NCBI RefSeq assembly: GCF_000003815.2
Contig: NW_023365730.1
Location: 627,219-691,218 of the forward strand
Reading direction: 5' to 3'
From: Branchiostoma floridae
Taxonomy: Eukaryota; Chordata; Leptocardii; Amphioxiformes; Branchiostomatidae
DNA length: 64,000 bases
The notes under the pieces were generated by a model that was not told the DNA's origin, searched no databases, and saw nothing but the letters and a program-made list of their open reading frames with translations. Each line of letters opens with the position of its first letter. Within the stretch, counting starts at the first letter, position 1. The translations under genes were made by a program, and so were the position numbers. Positions 18,901 through 29,029 of this stretch are shown here, in pieces.

Positions 18901-19979
18901 CAAACCCTGCCAACAAGGAGGAAGCCAAAGAGAAAGTAAAGCAAATACTACACGAGATGAAGAAAACACCAACCACGGTAGTTTTCACAGATGGTTCATC
19001 CTTAGGAAACCCCGGTCCAACAGGGTGTGCTGCGGTCATCTACGAGCAGTGGGGAGTAACTGAACCTTACACAGTTAGAAAACCAGTAGCTGCAAAGTCC
19101 AACAACTACGAAGGAGAGTTGCAGGGGATCTACCTAGCACTGAACACCCTACACAGAAGTCAAAGCAAAAGCAGAAGAATCCTCATACTCTGTGATTGTA
19201 AAGCGGCCCTTGAGAACGTCAGCTCGTTACAACAGGCAGAAGCTTACAACGATCTAGTGAATGCAGCAAGACAGAGGCTCTTTGAAATCCAACAGAAAGG
19301 ACACAACATACAAATTGAATGGTGCCCAGGCCACATGGGGGTTGAAGGAAACGAGCTAGCAGACATGCAAGCTAAGCTAGCTGCAGAAGAAGCTAAACAC
19401 ACAGAGAACAACACGACATGGACTAAGCAACAAGCAATGAAGCACATAGAAGAAGAAGAAGCTAAACACACAGAGAACAACACGACATGGACTAAGCAAC
19501 AAGCAATGAAGCACATAGAAGAACAAGCAGTAAAAAGATGGCAAAGAAGAAGAGAAAACCAAACAACTAGCAGCCACATGCAGAAAGCCAACACGAGTTT
19601 GAAGAAGAAATGCAGCACATGGGGGTCAAGAACGACTCAGATCTCTATAAACCAACTCGTGAGTGGACACACGGAGCTAAACGCCTACAAAAACTGGATT
19701 GACCCCACGGAGACACCAAACTGTAGCACATGCGGTACAAGGGAAAATATAGACCATTACATGTATGAATGCCCAAAATATGAGAACACCAGACAACATC
19801 TAATGAAAGAAATTGACAACATATATGAAGACTACGGAATCCCTCAACAAGAAAGAACGATGGATGTTGTATCCCTAGCAGGAATGCGAAGCGACCTGAC
19901 GAACGAAGCAAACAAAAGGATGTATTTGGCGTTCACCAAATACATTGAAGACACGAGAAGGTTCGCCGAGCAGGTCTAG
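15936..19979 (+). CDS. LINE ORF2: endonuclease, reverse transcriptase, RNase H, CCHC
   Basis: Uninterrupted 1347-codon frame. The likelier start is the ATG at 16032 (MKIAQVNIRSI), where the endonuclease begins. Visible parts: apurinic-like endonuclease with QVNIRS, LSEVW, GDLNTKHIAWGN and TDHNL (residues about 33-245); RT with FADYEGCFDR (about 630) and YADD (about 718); RNase H with FTDGSS (about 1018) and the later CPGHMGVEGNELAD; and a C-terminal CCHC-like knuckle CSTCGTRENIDHYMYEC (about 1263). The presence of RNase H places it in the I group. It has no stop or shift, so it is either young or under selection; whether the element still moves is unknown, since ORF1 carries a stop. Confidence 0.85.
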   Translation: MLKCLITLIVCLVTLTEQTIQTSTTRAKLATRMKIAQVNIRSINTSATLVEKMCEKKNIDVLCLSEVWHKVKQPTCLKTWTWTHKNRTNKRGGGTAIVTRENIKVMEEPIQQTTHADIVALNIYTKALNFVLVSAYVPPEDRLALQELLSIVNELNQKKKHLVLCGDLNTKHIAWGNKKNNKLGQMLYEAMETGDFQIMNNNTPTRDDSIIDLTIVNKNTTKHMQSWRVEPEVQLRTDHNLITMSIGSKEETQKQQKWNLRNVDWKEWQDKTDTVFQQWVEETDWATEKANSRSEEDYDSFKENLLTCAEEVITKKTITQHSKGYWNKALDVQMQITKTALRKFKRRRDKTNLTKYLHEKEILTNMEEEARNTYWNEQLKDMDPRKPQKFWKAIKNQLGRSSRPTIQPIRQKDGTIATTDQQIAHAVTTEYAPGGVEITGELATWKQNITQAVEISIKHEKQRLQDDHTYEEDTHEDTLNLDLTLEEVKAAIRKMDASSSPSPTEGILPVMIKYGGDGLTIALQHMLNLVWETGQIPKAMKQDNKILIKKPGKDDYNKVRSYRPITLSSVVGKLMERIVDNRLTWWAEANHILSPYQEAYRKHRTATHGVLRLVQHIEEAWKNNETTVAVFADYEGCFDRIWQEGLLYKLITKGVKGRTLCYLESFLRGRETRFKVNTITTEPEISKVGIPQGAVLSTTLCNIYTADAYHQTGLDNFQYADDGAAWCSGADVKEVSKQVETSIDHVISTWCPLWNMRIEESKTKAMVFSPPHIDQPTADSLEVNNKNIDIIPEVKLVGITLDEKLNFQSHICNTQTKAYKALKAISKVTNAKKNPNQEAHLQLYRAMIRPILEYGTECTLRAGQKHDAAYAPIQRKALLAATGCKIRTSTDALEVLTGIMPIDIHLTCRQAQAYLRMATKHTGNPIYDKIAQERSEEKIGTTLHLLETRFKEMKGEIEVSTVDKECYYDSRLPPFSVGRITGSFLPTTTNPANKEEAKEKVKQILHEMKKTPTTVVFTDGSSLGNPGPTGCAAVIYEQWGVTEPYTVRKPVAAKSNNYEGELQGIYLALNTLHRSQSKSRRILILCDCKAALENVSSLQQAEAYNDLVNAARQRLFEIQQKGHNIQIEWCPGHMGVEGNELADMQAKLAAEEAKHTENNTTWTKQQAMKHIEEEEAKHTENNTTWTKQQAMKHIEEQAVKRWQRRRENQTTSSHMQKANTSLKKKCSTWGSRTTQISINQLVSGHTELNAYKNWIDPTETPNCSTCGTRENIDHYMYECPKYENTRQHLMKEIDNIYEDYGIPQQERTMDVVSLAGMRSDLTNEANKRMYLAFTKYIEDTRRFAEQV
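19385..19522 (+). repeat. In-frame 69-bp tandem duplication within ORF2
   Basis: Two adjacent copies of a 69-bp unit, 19385-19453 and 19454-19522, appear identical and encode the same 23 residues twice (core AKHTENNTTWTKQQAMKHIE). The duplication lies between RNase H and the C-terminal knuckle and keeps the frame. Confidence 0.9.
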
Positions 19980-20429
19980 AACACCCCAAACACGCATATG
20001 CAAAGCACCAGTGTACAAGCACCAGCGAGGTCAACAAATCCAAGAGCACCCAGCAGAGAAAGCACCAAGAGACCATGTCTAGCGGAGAAGTAGACGTTAA
20101 ACAAGGACATCAACAACAACAACAAGAAGTAGTACCGGTCAGACAACAGCGCATCGTTGCTCAACACCTGTATACATAATGCAGCACATTATCCCCAGAC
20201 ATAAACTGATTATGGCTTAGGTATGCGGTGGAGAACCTGTTTGGGTGTTCAGATAACCCTTAAGACTAAATTAAGGAAGTCAGGAACGATTCAAAGTGAA
20301 GGTACTGAGGTTGGCAACGCTATTTACTTAACTAAACTGTCACCTCCTTTTGGACAACGTGAAAATAAGTTATTTTCCCTTATTCTTGAGAATTAAAATG
20401 GCTTATCAAACTCCTTTAGAAAACCGCAT

Positions 20430-21000
20430 GCAGACTCCTACAATGTGCACCTGGGCATTGGCGCCAGCCTACCGTATCATTGACCTCGCGAGACAATATT
20501 CATGTGCCGACAAAAAATAGCACCCAACTACCAACAGTACACACGACTTGCAGATATTAAATACAAACCAAGCATCTTCCTATTTGTCTTTATTTTTTTT
20601 CCTGTCACACAATCCTACATCGGACATTTGTGAATCATTTTGCACCATGAGTTTTATTTTCCCGCGCGCCATCGATGCGGATGGATATAAAGCGTTCCAT
20701 ACAAACATTCACTAATGAGCACCTGGGCACCGTCGCCAGCTTACCGTATCACTATTCCTGGCGAGACAATAGTCATGTGACGACAGAAAATAGTACCCCA
20801 CTAATGACAGTTTAAAGGACTTAAAGGCGATATGCCAACTACGTGTATCTTCCTGCTTTTGTTCATTTCTTCTACTTCTTTTTTTTGCTGTCGTGCATAA
20901 CCAAAATTGGGCATATGAAGGACTATCTATCTTTTTTAACAAAACTTCGACTCTTATTTTCCCGCCAGTCTTTGTGGCGGATGGATATGTTGTGTTGCAA
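20430..21000 (+). repeat. Diverged tandem duplication, about 280-bp unit
   Basis: Sequence beginning GCACCTGGGCA near 20448 recurs near 20717, with matching downstream blocks CTTACCGTATCA, GAGACAATA, and later TTTTATTTTCCCGC with a GGCGGATGGATAT-like core. No coding frame is convincing in either copy. Confidence 0.6.
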
Positions 21001-21044
21001 AGACGCTTCGGTCTTCAGTGGAAGTCGTTCTTTTTGACTGGGCA

Positions 21045-21785
21045 CGTCGTGGCGAGCGGTTGTGTATCAACTTTCTCGGCTGTTGTCGTCGTTGTCTTGT
21101 GTTTGGGGTCGGATTTTTTGGCAGGTTTATGTTCTGTGGTGCATTGAATTCGTTAGTACGAATGTCTGTTTGAATTGACGTATTATGGTTCAACCGTTTA
21201 CTGTGGTTAATTTTGGTAAGGGCCGAGCTTGCTTGTGAACTTTAAAAGTTTCGCAATGTCCCCCACCCCACTTTCTTCGCCATTACTCGTGTGACACTGT
21301 CCATGAAAAGCTAGCTTCAATCTGATCGAGTGTCTCTTGCGAGCATGTCTGCCACACTGCCTACACATGCACAAGCATAAAGGGTGTGCAGTATAAGCCT
21401 TCTCACATTAGTCAGGACGCATGTAGCGAGCGGTTGTGTATTCACTTTCTTGGCTGTTGTTTTTTTGGGGTCCCACTTATTGTCTGGTTTGTTTTGTGGC
21501 GCTCCGAATTCTATTAATAGTACTCATAGCGCTTTGAATTGATGTATTAGGGTTTTAACCATTTCTTGTCCTTTTGGTGAAATTGCTTGTGAACATATTA
21601 GTTCTGCATGCCCCCCATCCCCACTTTCTTAGCCATTTTCGCCGTGTGACAAATTTCACGAAAAGCTAGCTTCAAACTGGTCGAGTGTCTCTCCCGACTC
21701 GGAGTCCCGAGCATGTCTGAACATGTCCGCCACACTGTCTACACATGAGGTGCCATGAAAAGCATGAAGGGTGTGTAGTATAATG
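21045..21785 (+). repeat. Diverged tandem duplication, about 370-bp unit
   Basis: Blocks GCGAGCGGTTGTGTAT, AAAAGCTAGCTTCAA, GTCGAGTGTCTC-like and GGGTGTG(C/T)AGTATA occur in the same order in 21045-21415 and 21425-21785. The second unit has a small extra insertion (GACTCGGAGTCCCGAGC). No gene is seen in the 21786-22650 stretch that follows. Confidence 0.6.
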
Positions 21786-22659
21786 ACTACTATAGTGATA
21801 ACACATGGACGACAGACATGTATTTCCGACACAGCTATTTTTATTAGACTCCTGCTATTCTCTGCTATTTTACTATTCTCAGTGTTCCCCCGAAACAGTT
21901 GTCCGTCTGTTTCTTAAATATAGGTGTCTGGTCTGTCTTTTCATCGGTGCAGTATCGCTTTATTACCTTGTAGGCTTGTACTTTAATGTACTGAATATTC
22001 TGAAGGTTACATTATATTTCAGGAACAACAGGAGCAATGCAACATGTCAAATGTTGCGTCTAAGAGGTTTGCCAATGTACAGTACCCGCACTTGACATGT
22101 CACGTTCTACCATAGAAAAAAACAAACTCAACGTAGAAATGTGATATGTTACATCCAGCATGACGACTGGTTCACCTGGTAGACATATTAAGAACAAAGA
22201 TTTATTTTTTTATTAATCCAGGTCATACATAACAACAAAATAGCATTAACATGTACAATGGTGATAGAGCAAAGAGCAACGCATCATTTCTACGTTCTAT
22301 TTTTATATTTTATTTTCCATAAAGGCAGAGCATCCAGCTTACTCAGGATGAGTTAGTCAGGGATATGTTCTCAGCTGACCATTCTCTTGGAAACCCAGAC
22401 TTCGGGGATTGTACTCTGTGCAATGGGGACTGGGTCAGCTTAGCTAGATGGGTTTGCTGGATGTTGACGCCGCTTTTTTTTAAATTTCAGATTGAATGCG
22501 TATTTGCTCTTGATACCAGAGTCTGTTATACTAGCTTTGCCTTTTGCATACATGGCAGAAGAATACCAGTTGAGTAAAGTGTTCATCTTCATTCATTGCT
22601 TTGAAAGTTTGATTGGGGCTCGTCAAATTGTTGATTTAATGCGTTACTGATAAAACTAT

Positions 22660-25042
22660 GTTCCTCTCAATCATGTCCTTCCATCGGCGGCAAACAGTTG
22701 CCCAGTTACTCAGGTCCAACATTGACGAAAAGATAATCATATCCCTGAAATGATGAAATTATTGAAACATTAAAATCGCTATGAACTCACCAAAATGCAT
22801 TTCTTTGTACATCATTGACATTTATGAGCGATATAATGCCGCACACGTCTTTTATGACTGTCCAGTCAACTCAGTGGCCTACCGCACACATAACACCTAC
22901 AGTTCATCCAGGCGTACAACTGCTGCATGTGTCTCTTTTGGTCGCTCTGGGCATTGAATTGCTTACGCACTCCTCACACTCAACCTGTGAAGGTGGGTGT
23001 TTAGATGACAGCGTTGACTGAACTGCTTACCGCACACAACACACGTGTGGGGGTTTTCCCATGTGTGGGTCAGCATGTGTCGTCTTATGCTGTCCAGCCG
23101 ACTGAATTTCTTAGTTACACTCATCACAGTTAACCCTGAAGGAGGGAAAAGATGAATGATTGATCCGAAAAAAATTCATCAGATAGGTAGAATATCATAA
23201 CGTTGTTTCTCATCAAGTTCTATAGCAACATTGGCTCCCAAGAGATGTGTGCTTTAAGCATACTGGGACACATCTTCACTGGTTAGGCCTCGTGGCTCCA
23301 GCCAGAAAACGGCAACACAAATTATCGGCATGGGGATATTTTACCAAGCTAAGAATTATATGTGTGGTTTCCCCTGTGTGAGTGACCAGTGCCTGGTGAG
23401 GTTGTCTTCCATATTGAACTGCCTCACGGCTGTTCATCGCACAGCTGCTGGAGGTGAAGATAATTTTTTATCCGAAAAGTATTCAATCATTTTTGTAGAA
23501 TATCATAAGGCTGTTTCTCATCAATTTCCATAACAACAATGGCTCTCAAGAGGTCTGGGCTTTAGCAGTGAAACGTGTGTGCGTCACCATATGTCTTTTA
23601 ATTAGAGTATGAGTCTGCATATGTGTCCTAAGTCGATCCTCTCGACGGAACTGCTTGCCGCACACCGGCAGTTCATCGCACAACTGCTAAAGGGAAAAGA
23701 TGAATGATTGATCCGAAAATAATTTTATCAGATTGATAGAATATCATCAGGCTGTTTCTCATAAAATGCTTATGGCAACAATGGCTCCCAACAGAATAAG
23801 GCTTGAACAGTGAAACTTGTGTGCCGCACTCCCCTGTACGTGTGAGTCCGCATGTGCCTCGTCAGACTGTCCTCCCTTTGGAATTGCCTGCCGCATTCCT
23901 CACGGCAGTTCATCGTACAACTGTTGAAGGGAAAAGATAAATGATTGTCCGAAAATAATTTCAAGAAGTGTGATAAAACATAATATATATCTGTGAGGAT
24001 GAGTACCCATAACTCTAGTAGCACCTTACACGCTGTTCAGGTCATTTTTGAATGCCTGGAGTGTTTGGCTCTATTATTTCCGGTAAACGATTCCATTCTC
24101 TTAAATACAAACCCTAAAGCATTACTGATAATACTGTGCTCCTCTCAATGACGCCCTTCCATCGGCGGCAAACGGTCCCCAAGTTACTCAGGTCCAACAT
24201 TGACATACGGCCAAACATGTTGGCGAAAAAAATAGATATATCCTTGAAATGATGAAAGTGTTCAAACATTTAAATATTCGCTATCAAGTATATTTCTTTG
24301 TACATGACATTTATGATCAATATAATGCCGCACATGCCTTTTTCGGCTGTCCAGTCAACTCAGCTGCCTGCCGCACACATTACACCTGCAGTACGTCCTG
24401 GCGTACAACTGCTTACTGGGACTGTTCTGGGGAACTTGTTCTTGTTGTCCTGTCTGGTCTGGTCAGCTCCAAGTCCAGTTCAAGCTGCTTTATGAAAAGA
24501 TGAATGATTAATCCGAAAATGTTTTCATCAGGCTGTGAGGATGAGTACCTATAACTTTAGTAGTAATTTACATGTTGTTCATGTCATTTGTGAATGCCTG
24601 ATGTGTTTTGGCTCTATTAGTTTCGGTAAACGATTCCATTCTCTTAAGTACAAACCCTAAAGCATTACTTATAATGCTGTGCTCCTCTCATTGACGTCCT
24701 TCTATCGGCGGCAAACGGTCCCCAAGTTACTCACGTCCAACATTGACATACGGCCAAACATGTTATATCCTTGAAATGATGAAATTATTGATACATTTTA
24801 AATCGCCATGAAGTCATCAAAATACTTTGTATGTAAAATATATTTGCAAGCTAATGCCGCACACGTATTTTTAGACTGTCCAGTAGACTCAGTGGCCTAT
24901 CGCACACACAACACCTGCATCCTACTGCATGTACTCTACAATGTCCATTGCTGCATGTGTCTCTGCAGACGATACTTCTGCTTGAATTCAACGCTGCACT
25001 CATCACATATCGACAGTTAATCCCGACGTAGAACTGCTGCAT
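22660..25042 (-). pseudogene. Array of decayed C2H2 zinc-finger exons
   Basis: On the - strand single zinc fingers recur in repeated DNA units. Examples: near 23020-23130 a finger with CDECN, KKFSRLDSIRRHMLTHT and a 1-nt shift inside; near 23380-23460 RQFNMEDNLTRHW, also shifted; near 23580-23690 VCGKQFRREDRLRTHMQTHT; near 23820-23930 CGRQFQREDSLTRHMRTHT; and three copies of a variant CGR-x-LS-LDS finger at about 22840-22900, 24335-24400 and 24850-24930. Altered cysteine spacing, shifts and stops in several copies argue for a dead or dying KRAB-less zinc-finger locus. The surrounding non-coding blocks (TCGGCGGCAAAC, ACATTGACATACGG) are repeated three times, at about 22690, 24160 and 24700. 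Confidence 0.65.
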
Positions 25043-25049
25043 GTGTCTC

Positions 25050-25740
25050 TGCAGATGATCCTTCCAGTGGTGTTTGCTATTGTTTGAATAATATACTGGG
25101 CAAGTAATTCAATCGGAATACACTTTTCCACACAACACTGCTAGCTGGTTGTTGGAGCATTTTGAATTCATCTCAGCAATCTCATCAAATCAATGTCTAA
25201 TGGAATGAATGTACATGTAGATAAAGGCACAATCTAACATTATATGTTAGCTCTACTTCTCTCAAGATGTTAAAGCTCCTGATAGGTTAGTGTAGACATA
25301 CTTTATGATGAATAAAGTCTACATAAAATCCTAGACTCAGAGTCGAGTGTCTTAGTGGATGCAGTAGAGAAATTTGACCAGCGGTAGTCTGATTCAATTC
25401 CCATCTTTGGTTGAAGAGAAACACATTGTAAGTCAGGGGAATCAATAATTACTTGCCCAGTATGTCATTCAAACTATTAACATCACTGGAATGCAAGCAC
25501 AGATCCATTGCTATAGCCTCCAATCGAATAAAATTTTCCATACAGGACTGCTAGCCGGTTGCCGGAGCATTTTGAATTCATCTCAACAATCTCATCAAAT
25601 CAAATGTCTAATAGAATGTATGTACATGTATATAAAGGCACAATCCAACATTATATGCTAGCTCTACTTCTCTCAAGATGTTGCAGCTCCTGAATAGTGT
25701 AGACGGTACCCTATGATGAATGTTTGAGTCTATGTAGTCC
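25050..25740 (+). repeat. Duplicated non-coding block, about 410-bp spacing
   Basis: GGAGCATTTTGAATTCATCT through CTCTACTTCTCTCAAGATGT appears near 25157-25270 and again near 25565-25682 with few differences. A stretch ACTGGGCAAGTAATT near 25096 reappears inverted (AATTACTTGCCCAGT) near 25447. No gene is seen here or in 25750-26090. Confidence 0.65.
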
Positions 25741-26101
25741 ATTGTACAGTTCTATACCATGTAGTCAGCAGTACTTGAGAATGGTGACACAGGAATTGAA
25801 ATACAGCCCTGTGGTCATGAATCCCACTTTCTTGAGTGACATTTCTTGTGGGTCATAGGCATGCACGTCGTTGGTAACATTGTTCATGTGACTGTCACCG
25901 CCTCCATGAAAGTAAATCTTACCAGAAAACACAGTACTTCCAAAATATAATGGAAATTATCCTGTGCTACAGTACTCCACCGCCATCTTCGCTAGGGCTA
26001 AAACAGCAAAGGTGTGAAGCCACTTCAGTATGGTGACACAGTTCATCATACAACTGCTGGATAAAAAAGATGAATATTTTATTTTTCCAAAAATACTTTA
26101 T

Positions 26102-27015
26102 TCAGGTTGTTAGAAGATTGATTACCAGGCAGTTTGTCATCAATGGCTCCCAAGAGATTTGGACTTGAACAGTGCCTTGTTTTAACCAGGTTGTCGCTAC
26201 TCTGAACAACTCGACGTCTATTTCCGCAAATAACTGCATGGGCTGACTGACTCCGTTGGGAAGAAACGGATAATTTGTTCTTGCTACCATTCTCTTACGC
26301 CGGGCCTCCTCCATTCCTTGTTGTTTTCTTAGTATCATTTGTTAAACTTGAAGCATAGAAACAGTTTTACTTACTTTTTTAAGCATTCCTGATAAAACTT
26401 CCTTATCAAAACCAATCAATCATGTTTTGACAATTGTAAAATGGATAATAACTTGTATTGAACCTAAGAATCCACAACCAAAGAATTCTTTCGGGAATGT
26501 AAATACAAGACTTTCTCTGTTTGGAAGTTTTATTCTTACCAATTGTTGGGCCTTCTACAAAAGGGTAGCGCCATTTTTCTCGCATTTGCTCCCTGCCTGC
26601 CGTGTACAAAAGGGTAACGTCCTCTCTCGGCCATGCGCTCACGGCGGGCCTCCTCTCTCTCCGGGTATCTCTTCGTAATACGGCTTGATGTTGTCTCACT
26701 AGCCTCTCATTCACTTCTCTCTCTCTCTCTCGCTTCTTCATCTTCTTGAACCTGAAGCATAGAAACAGATTATTCTCGTCGTGCGTCCCGTCTTAGTACT
26801 GCTTGGTGTTTTTATACAGATTTGAGTTGCATCTACACGTAATCATTAAAACAAATAAATACATTTTTCTTTGTACATCACAGGAGCCGTTCGCTTCCTC
26901 CATCTGCCATTCTCTCGCGGAGGGCCTAGTCTTTTCTCGAATCTCTTCGTCTTACTGCTTCTCGTTCCCAAATCTCTTGCTCTCTTTCTAGTCGTTGAAC
27001 GGTCTTGAACCTGAA
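26102..27015 (-). CDS. Three related Arg/Glu-rich helical exons of an unknown - strand gene
   Basis: Three blocks, reading right to left at about 27005-26900, 26755-26620 and 26350-26230, each follow the same acceptor context (TTTCTATGCTTCA(G)). They encode charged helices such as VQRLEREQEIWEREAVRRR, VNERLVRQHQAVLRRDTRRE and ILRKQQGMEEARRKRM. Sequence around them is repeated, so the exon has been copied. A stop follows the first, and the third has a stop upstream of its Met, so some or all may be non-functional. The function is unknown; a coiled-coil segment is the most that can be said. Confidence 0.35.
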
Positions 27016-27119
27016 GCATAGAAACAGATTATTTTAGACTTGCATCTATATGTAGTCATTAAAAGAGCAAGACATAAAATACACTTTCTTTGTACATGTA
27101 CTAGCTTAATAGCAGGGGC

Positions 27120-27356
27120 TTGTAGCTCCACCGTTATCCTCAAGGTTGCAGACTTATATTGCAGTTCGATTCCGAGAACTGATTGAACGACAATTACGTC
27201 ATGTTGCCATAATGATTCCTCTTCTAGATTGCCCAAGGCGTCTATCAGAGCATTCATGTCCTCATCAAAATGGTCCTGTGGATGACGATTCTTGGCAACG
27301 AAAAGTTTAAAATTAGCCTTTAAGAAATGGACAAAGTCTTGTTTGACTTTAAGCAA
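27120..27356 (-). CDS. Helical exon-like segment of the same unknown gene
   Basis: Encodes VKQDFVHFLKANFKLFVAKN and DHFDEDMNALIDALGNLEEE followed by LWQHDVIV. The block NLEEESLWQHDV matches NNVEELWQHDV at 27850-27890, so these are duplicated exons. I do not recognise the family. Confidence 0.35.
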
Positions 27357-27839
27357 AGGTGAAGTTTAGACAAATTGACATAATTAAGGATACCATATCC
27401 TAGTGTTTAGGCACCCGGCCGTATTTATTTATTATGATACATTTTTCACACAAGAGGAACTACCAAATCCCTCAATAAAGCAATATTTTAAATAGCTGAG
27501 TATGCCTTCATCGATAAGAATATTTCTGCCAGCCTAGGGTCACGTCTTCGTGTGTAGTTAGCTGCAAGTGCGCAACACAATAAAAAAAGTACACCTTTCT
27601 TTTTATATGGAATAAAAAGGTAATATAATATTCAAGGAGTAATAAAAGTGAAGGGACACAAGATAAAGTCACATCTTTCAGGGGCCTGGCTTCTCTCCAT
27701 TCCCTTTCTAGAGCTTGTAGGACGTCCAGTGCTCGATCATGGCAGTGATTTACGTGCCGCATCTGTGTTGAGAGCTCAGTTTGCAGATTGGTGTTACGGT
27801 TCGATCTTGAGCCTTGGCCCGGACATGAACAGAAATCTG

Positions 27840-28180
27840 AAAATAGAACGACACGTCATGTTGCCATAACTCTTCTACGTTGTTCAAGTCCTCTTTAAGC
27901 TCGTCAATGCAGTCATCAAGGCGGAACTTCTGACACAAAACACCACAGATAATTCTGTCCGAAACGGACAAAGCTTAACAACTACATAAATGCAGTAACT
28001 TGCCTGGTAGGCTTTTGTGACCGCCATGTAGTTCAGCCAATCGGGTGCGGAACTTCTGACACAACACACCGCACCACAGATAATTATACGAAACGGACAA
28101 AGCCTAACAACTGAATAAATGCAGTAATTTGCCTGGAAGACTTTCTTGGGCATGGCCACCATGTAGTTCAGCCGATAAGT
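27840..28180 (-). CDS. Repeated short exons beginning K-F-R, with GC-type donor signals
   Basis: Reading right to left, acceptor-like CAG sequences precede K-F-R-T-R-L-A-E-L (from about 28055) and KFRLDDCIDELKEDLNNVEE (from 27929). The exon ends read CAG followed by GCAAGT or GCAAAT, the form of rare GC-AG introns. The DNA 27921-28047 and 28048-28177 is a tandem duplication of about 127 bp that carries one exon end and one intron per unit. Product unknown. Confidence 0.35.
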
Positions 28181-28318
28181 ACGGAAGGAGCCAGACCAGA
28201 AGCACTGGTTCTGATACACCCCGAAATTGTGGGAAGGTTTCAATCCAGGGTGGAGGAAAAATAAGTTGTAGACAATTGTCCAAGTCAAGTATTAGCTCAT
28301 GAACTGTAAACTTCTTAC

Positions 28319-28410
28319 CTCTCTGGTTGGATTTTCGCACGCTGCAAATGCCTTCTGCAAGGCTTCCTTCTGTTGTTTTGTTTTTCTTATATAAGTCTTT
28401 GGTTGGGCAC
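28319..28410 (-). CDS. Homeodomain-like exon (helix 1 region)
   Basis: A 92-nt block has a good acceptor (pyrimidines then CAG, AG at 28412-28411) and donor GTAAG (from 28318). It encodes KTYIRKTKQQKEALQKAF followed by AACENPTRE. The pattern R-x-T-x2-Q-x2-A-L-x2-A-F and the P-T-R-E turn resemble the N-terminal arm and helix 1 of a divergent homeodomain. The exon that follows (about 28190-28120) reads RLNYMVAMPKKVFQ, which could be the helix 2-3 part, but the expected WFxNRR core is not present. This could be a diverged lancelet homeobox gene or a chance resemblance. Confidence 0.35.
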
Positions 28411-28419
28411 CTGTGGCAC

Positions 28420-28815
28420 GAAAAACAGGATGTGCTTATTGAGGTTGCCCATGGGACTTGACAGTTTCTACATTTTGAGAAAATGCCTACACGGCTGAGT
28501 GATGTAACAGAACCTTCTCAAGTTTTCCAGCATCTAATTTTAATTTCTGATACTTGCTCGTCTATGTTGGATTCATGTGGCAGATTTGCCCATCCTCACA
28601 CCGACCTGTACACCTACTGTCTCATGAAACAAATACTGTATTGAAAACTGAGATGGCTCGTCTTACAGCATCGTTCTTCCTTTCCTACTTCCAAAATTGT
28701 AGGCTGCGAGTAATACTATTAAAATAAATGTATTATTATATTAAAAATAATAAGTGATACCCCCTTCTCAAAGATGATCAGTGGTTCTTTGCAAACTTTA
28801 ATATTTTTTCTCGCA
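28420..28815. other. No gene seen
   Basis: AT-rich sequence with no convincing frame, splice-bounded exon or repeat relationship to the rest of the window. Confidence 0.4.
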
Positions 28816-28820
28816 TAACG

Positions 28821-29021
28821 TCAACGTACTAAATTCATAAAATGCTTTGTGCAACTCTCCACCAATTCCATCCACCGCGCTTTTGATCTGATTAAAATAT
28901 CATTTAGACGTTCAGTGTCTAAAGATTCTAGTAGCTTTTGTTTACATGCTAATTCATCCAGCTGGTCAGGTGAAGGAGAATGTAGTATTGTGAATCTGAG
29001 CTTGCAAAATATGGATTTCAT
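28821..29021 (-). pseudogene. L1-like ORF2 linker remnant
   Basis: Encodes DTERLNDILIRSKARWMELV followed by ESCTKHFMNLVR. This is a changed version of the R-S-K/R-x-R-W-x-E-x-G-E-K-x-T-K-Y-F-L-N-L segment just before RT in L1-like LINEs. It is open for about 66 codons and then lost. Confidence 0.6.
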
Positions 29022-29029
29022 TCAAAAAG

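Larger units (their letters stand above)
14580..20170 (+). mobile_element. Nearly complete I-group non-LTR retrotransposon
   Basis: Two ORFs in the order ORF1 (zinc fingers) and ORF2 (endonuclease, RT, RNase H, CCHC) define an I-superfamily LINE. Both strands were read and the element is on +. The 5' end is not clear, since ORF1 lacks an obvious start, and the 3' end is placed near the end of an A/C-rich trailer at about 20170 without a clear tail or target-site duplication. Confidence 0.75.

Noticed and set aside
20954-21193. Open - strand frame rich in Arg/Gln/Thr
   Set aside because: It lies in a non-coding duplicated region; the second copy of the duplication does not keep the frame.
22365-22577. 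+ strand frame including CTLCNGDW
   Set aside because: A single Cys pair without a partner and no support from neighbouring exons.
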